Source: CALGLS01 sp047626155 | GTDB lineage: Bacteria; Bacteroidota; Bacteroidia; Chitinophagales; Saprospiraceae | Length of the DNA stretch: 9,005 nt | NCBI GenBank assembly: GCA_047626155.1 | Contig: JBLHRR010000186.1 | Span: 1 to 9,005, forward strand | Reading direction: 5' to 3' | Shown here: piece by piece, positions 6,881 to 9,005 of the stretch | How the letters are laid out: each line of letters begins with the position of its first letter | How positions within the stretch are numbered: the stretch's first letter is position 1 | The notes under the pieces: model-generated | Seen by the model: the letters and a program-made list of their open reading frames with translations, nothing else | Database searches by the model: none | What the model was told of the DNA's origin: nothing | Made by a program: the position numbers and the translations under genes

Positions 6881-6921
6881 CAATAAAAAAATGAAACGCC
6901 AAAAAATGACGCTTCATTTTT
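6881..6921 (-). terminator. Strand-specific intrinsic terminator of the lamin-tail gene
   Basis: On the minus strand AAAAATGAAGCGTC (6921-6908), a 7-base loop and GGCGTTTCATTTTT (6900-6887) pair over 14 positions with two G-U wobbles, followed by more T. On the plus strand the same two positions become A-C and C-A mismatches, so it fits leftward RNA only. It begins 12 bases after the TAA at 6933. It should separate the lamin-tail gene from the receptor operon. Confidence 0.8.
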
Positions 6922-6932
6922 AAATATCCTTA

Positions 6933-8063
6933 TTAGTCAATTACCAACTTCTGAATCGAGCGCTTGCTTCCTTCAAAAGAAATGTCTACTAAATACATAC
7001 CTGTAGCAAAATTGCTAAGGTCAATATTTATAGCTGTATTTGTATTGTTGAACTCTTGAGTATACATTCTCTGTCCCATGAAGTTAAACACGCTAATAGC
7101 GTTGATATTTTCTTCTGCTTCAATTTTTACTAAACCGCTTGTTGGGTTTGGAAACATAGCGAATGATACCGCATTAAAGTCGTTTGTTCCAACAAAAGTA
7201 CTACAAGATATTTCATCAGGTTTTGTAGTCGTGTTACAAGTACTGTTGTGCGCTCTTAAGTATTGGAAAGAGTTTTTAGGATAAATCGTCCACTCTGCTC
7301 CGATGAAAGTCCCGCCAGCTTGAGCAACAACATCTGCCAAAGCATTTCGGCCTGTTACAACGTCCGCATTACGAACTAGGGTTTTGTCTTTTGTCAACCA
7401 ACCGCCATCTGCACTAAGCCATGCATCGTTTCCATCATCAGTCGGATCTTCACCAATCACTCCAATCACGTCTACCAAGTTAGAACCATCAGCAGCAACT
7501 TCTGCACCTGTGATCAAAGCCACTGCATCGTTACCATTGAAATACATGGTATTGTTGGTGTCATAATCCGGGCAAAGGAATACGTTAGATTTACACTGCA
7601 AGTCGTATTGTTCATTATAATCTGTACCGAAAAGAGCAGAACCAGAATCATTGTATTGTGGTCCGAGCAGTACGTTTCCATCATCGTCCAAAACTGGTAA
7701 GTTTGTAACTGAATCGAAAATGGTATCAATCACGTTGTATCCATTCCATGCTGGCTTGTCAAATTGTGTATCAAAATCAGCAACGTCTGTCAGGTCTACC
7801 ACAATTACATAAGTTCCATTGGAAGGAAGTATTGCATCTGGCAACTGAATTACCTTCTGGTCATTGGCAGTCGTAGATCCGTTACTAAAACGAACCAAAG
7901 AATAACCGGATAAGTTAATAGCAGATCCAGTCGGGTTGTAGATCTCTAATGCCTTATTGTTGGAATAACCTTCCACATATTCTGAGAAGAACAAGTCATC
8001 GCACTGGGCGCTGAGTAGGTTGGCACATAAAGCAAGGGCGAAGAAAAGTAAAGTTTTTTTCAT
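6933..8063 (-). CDS. Secreted lamin-tail-domain protein with T9SS sorting domain
   Basis: The 376-residue product has a signal peptide (1-19, MKKTLLFFALALCANLLSA|Q). A lamin tail domain (LTD) starts directly after it: LFFSEYVEGYSNNKALEIYN (24-43), then INLSGYSLVRFSNG (49-62) and GTYVIVVD (83-90). A 70-residue acidic insertion with two cysteines (C157, C164) follows, and the fold resumes with FNGNDAVALIT (175-185) and VDVIGVIG (197-204). Residues 302-376 are a type A T9SS tail (AMFPNPTSG, FATGMYLVDISFEG, KLVID). No catalytic domain follows the LTD, although in relatives LTDs are often joined to secreted nucleases. It is therefore probably a surface binding or structural protein; the ligand is unknown. 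The ATG has no Shine-Dalgarno and an AT-rich leader. A terminator follows within 12 bases, so it appears to be transcribed alone, upstream of and in the same direction as the receptor operon. Confidence 0.88.
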   Translation of the reverse strand: MKKTLLFFALALCANLLSAQCDDLFFSEYVEGYSNNKALEIYNPTGSAINLSGYSLVRFSNGSTTANDQKVIQLPDAILPSNGTYVIVVDLTDVADFDTQFDKPAWNGYNVIDTIFDSVTNLPVLDDDGNVLLGPQYNDSGSALFGTDYNEQYDLQCKSNVFLCPDYDTNNTMYFNGNDAVALITGAEVAADGSNLVDVIGVIGEDPTDDGNDAWLSADGGWLTKDKTLVRNADVVTGRNALADVVAQAGGTFIGAEWTIYPKNSFQYLRAHNSTCNTTTKPDEISCSTFVGTNDFNAVSFAMFPNPTSGLVKIEAEENINAISVFNFMGQRMYTQEFNNTNTAINIDLSNFATGMYLVDISFEGSKRSIQKLVID

Positions 8064-8428
8064 TTCAAGTAGGATTTAATCAATGAGTTAAAAAAAGAGA
8101 AAGTGTAATGTTTTGTGATTCTTTGACGAACCTGTCCGTCCTCGTAATTCGGATTCCATGTTTTATATTTCCTCAAATCGGCTTTCAACGCTCCTTTCAT
8201 TGCACTACAGTCGTTTTTGAAAAATCTTTTTGAAGAACCACGTCATTTGTCAAAGAAGGCGTTTTGTTTAAGTCTAACAGGATGCGAAATTACGAATATT
8301 CGCAGCATTTTTACAGATTTAAGGTTAATTTAATGTGAAAATGTCGGGGACTTCACGAGATTGACTTAACAGATTTTTACCTACTTTTACCTTTCTACAA
8401 AATCAAAAAAATAAGCAAGGACATTTCT
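8064..8428. other. Divergent intergenic region
   Basis: This 365-bp stretch lies between the starts of the lamin-tail gene (leftward) and the helicase gene (rightward), so it must hold both promoters. A good candidate is seen only for the helicase. For the lamin-tail gene I found no clear TTG / TAnnTTTG pair. A small dyad, TGCGAA (8283-8288) with TTCGCA (8299-8304), overlaps the palindrome CGAATATTCG (8293-8302). A 46-codon open stretch on the minus strand (8200-8060) overlaps the lamin-tail ATG; see the findings. No RNA gene is recognisable. Confidence 0.6.
8361..8389 (+). promoter_or_regulatory. Candidate promoter of the helicase gene
   Basis: TTG (8361-8363, within TTGAC) is followed after 18 bases by TACTTTTA (8382-8389), which matches the Bacteroidota -7 consensus TAnnTTTG at all positions but the last. 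Transcription would begin near 8395-8397, leaving a leader of about 30 bases before the ATG at 8429. Confidence 0.45.
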
Positions 8429-9005
8429 ATGATCGAAAAGGAACCAATACATCTCAGCAAAGAATACCAATACACCTTAGACCTTCTGGAAAAAACCAAC
8501 CAGTCTATGTTCATTACCGGGCGGGCCGGTACTGGAAAATCTACCTTACTTCAGCTGTTCAGAGATACAACGCAGAAGCGGGCTGTAGTGCTGGCTCCTA
8601 CCGGAGTGGCGGCACTTAATGTAAAAGGCCAAACCATTCATTCCTTCTTTGGATTCCCAGGGAAGCCCCTGCAAAAATCGGACATCCGACGTCGGCGCTA
8701 TAGAAAGATCTTTGAGAAATTGCAAGTACTTATCATTGATGAAATTTCAATGGTCCGAGCAGATATGCTGGATAACATTGATTATTTTTTACGGCTGAAT
8801 CGGCACATCAATCAGCCTTTCGGAGGCGTACAAGTTGTTTTCTTTGGCGATTTATTTCAGTTGCCTCCGGTGGTTGCGACAGAAGAAGAGCATCGCTTAT
8901 TTAGAGATTATTATGACAGTCCCTATTTCTTTTCCGCCAAGGTTTTTGTAGAAGAGAATTTTGAAATGGAAAAGGTGGAACTGAGAACAACCTACCGTCA
9001 AAGCT
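8429..9005 (+). CDS. Pif1-like ATP-dependent DNA helicase, 5' part, cut by the window end
   Basis: Translation from the ATG at 8429 gives 192 residues without a stop up to the edge. The motifs of superfamily 1B (Pif1/RecD-like) helicases appear in order: Walker A GRAGTGKST (31-39), motif Ia APTGVAALN (56-64) followed by GQTIHSFFGF, Walker B LIIDEISMV (101-109), motif III GDLFQLPPV (140-148) and motif IV ELRTTYRQ (184-191). Family members in Bacteroidota are much longer, so most of the second RecA-like domain and any C-terminal extension lie outside the window. It should unwind DNA 5' to 3', acting in the cytoplasm in replication or repair. AAGGA at 8417-8421, seven bases before the ATG, is a better Shine-Dalgarno than its neighbours have and supports this start. 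The gene is divergent from the secreted-protein cluster and probably unrelated to it in function. Confidence 0.93.
   Translation, partial: MIEKEPIHLSKEYQYTLDLLEKTNQSMFITGRAGTGKSTLLQLFRDTTQKRAVVLAPTGVAALNVKGQTIHSFFGFPGKPLQKSDIRRRRYRKIFEKLQVLIIDEISMVRADMLDNIDYFLRLNRHINQPFGGVQVVFFGDLFQLPPVVATEEEHRLFRDYYDSPYFFSAKVFVEENFEMEKVELRTTYRQS

Noticed and set aside
7078..7729. Short frames on both strands inside the lamin-tail gene, two with TTG starts
   Set aside because: Shadows of a clearly coding gene; no independent evidence.

Overview
The window looks like chromosome of a member of the Bacteroidota, most likely the Saprospiria/Lewinella side of the phylum; that placement is an inference from protein style, not a database result. 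Three things point there. Two secreted proteins end in type IX secretion (T9SS) type A sorting domains, with FPSPATD and FPNPTSG entry motifs. A large TonB-dependent receptor carries an N-terminal CarboxypepD_reg-like domain. Most starts are preceded by A-rich leaders without a Shine-Dalgarno sequence, and two candidate promoters have the TTG / TAnnTTTG-like layout of this phylum.

Layout. Positions 1-922 hold no convincing protein gene but are packed with fold-back structures: a nested one at 15-140, a 10-bp hairpin at 152-177, an element at 230-336 built on a perfect 16-bp inverted repeat, a 13-bp hairpin around 459-490 and a weaker fold-back at 534-637. A terminator-like hairpin at 761-793 follows with no gene in front of it. 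Then comes a plus-strand outer-membrane beta-barrel gene (923-1702). It meets the leftward genes at a bidirectional terminator (1708-1731). On the minus strand, in transcription order, are a secreted lamin-tail-domain protein (8063-6933), its own terminator (6921-6887), a TonB-dependent receptor (6663-4078) and, 51 bp further on, a secreted protein with two phospholipase-D HKD motifs (4026-1807). A 365-bp divergent intergenic region separates these from a plus-strand Pif1-like DNA helicase that starts at 8429 and runs off the right edge.

How the genes may work together. The receptor and the PLD-type protein are probably one operon. The PLD-type protein has a signal peptide, OB-fold-like and FN3-like modules, two complete HKD motifs and a T9SS tail, so it should be a surface or released phosphodiesterase acting on nucleic acid or phospholipid. 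A receptor made with it could import a released product. The lamin-tail protein is a separate unit by its terminator, but is also a T9SS cargo and its domain type is known from secreted nucleases. A surface system for nucleic-acid or phosphate-ester scavenging is therefore a reasonable hypothesis, but no substrate can be read from the sequence. The most unexplained part of the window is the fold-back cluster at the left end.
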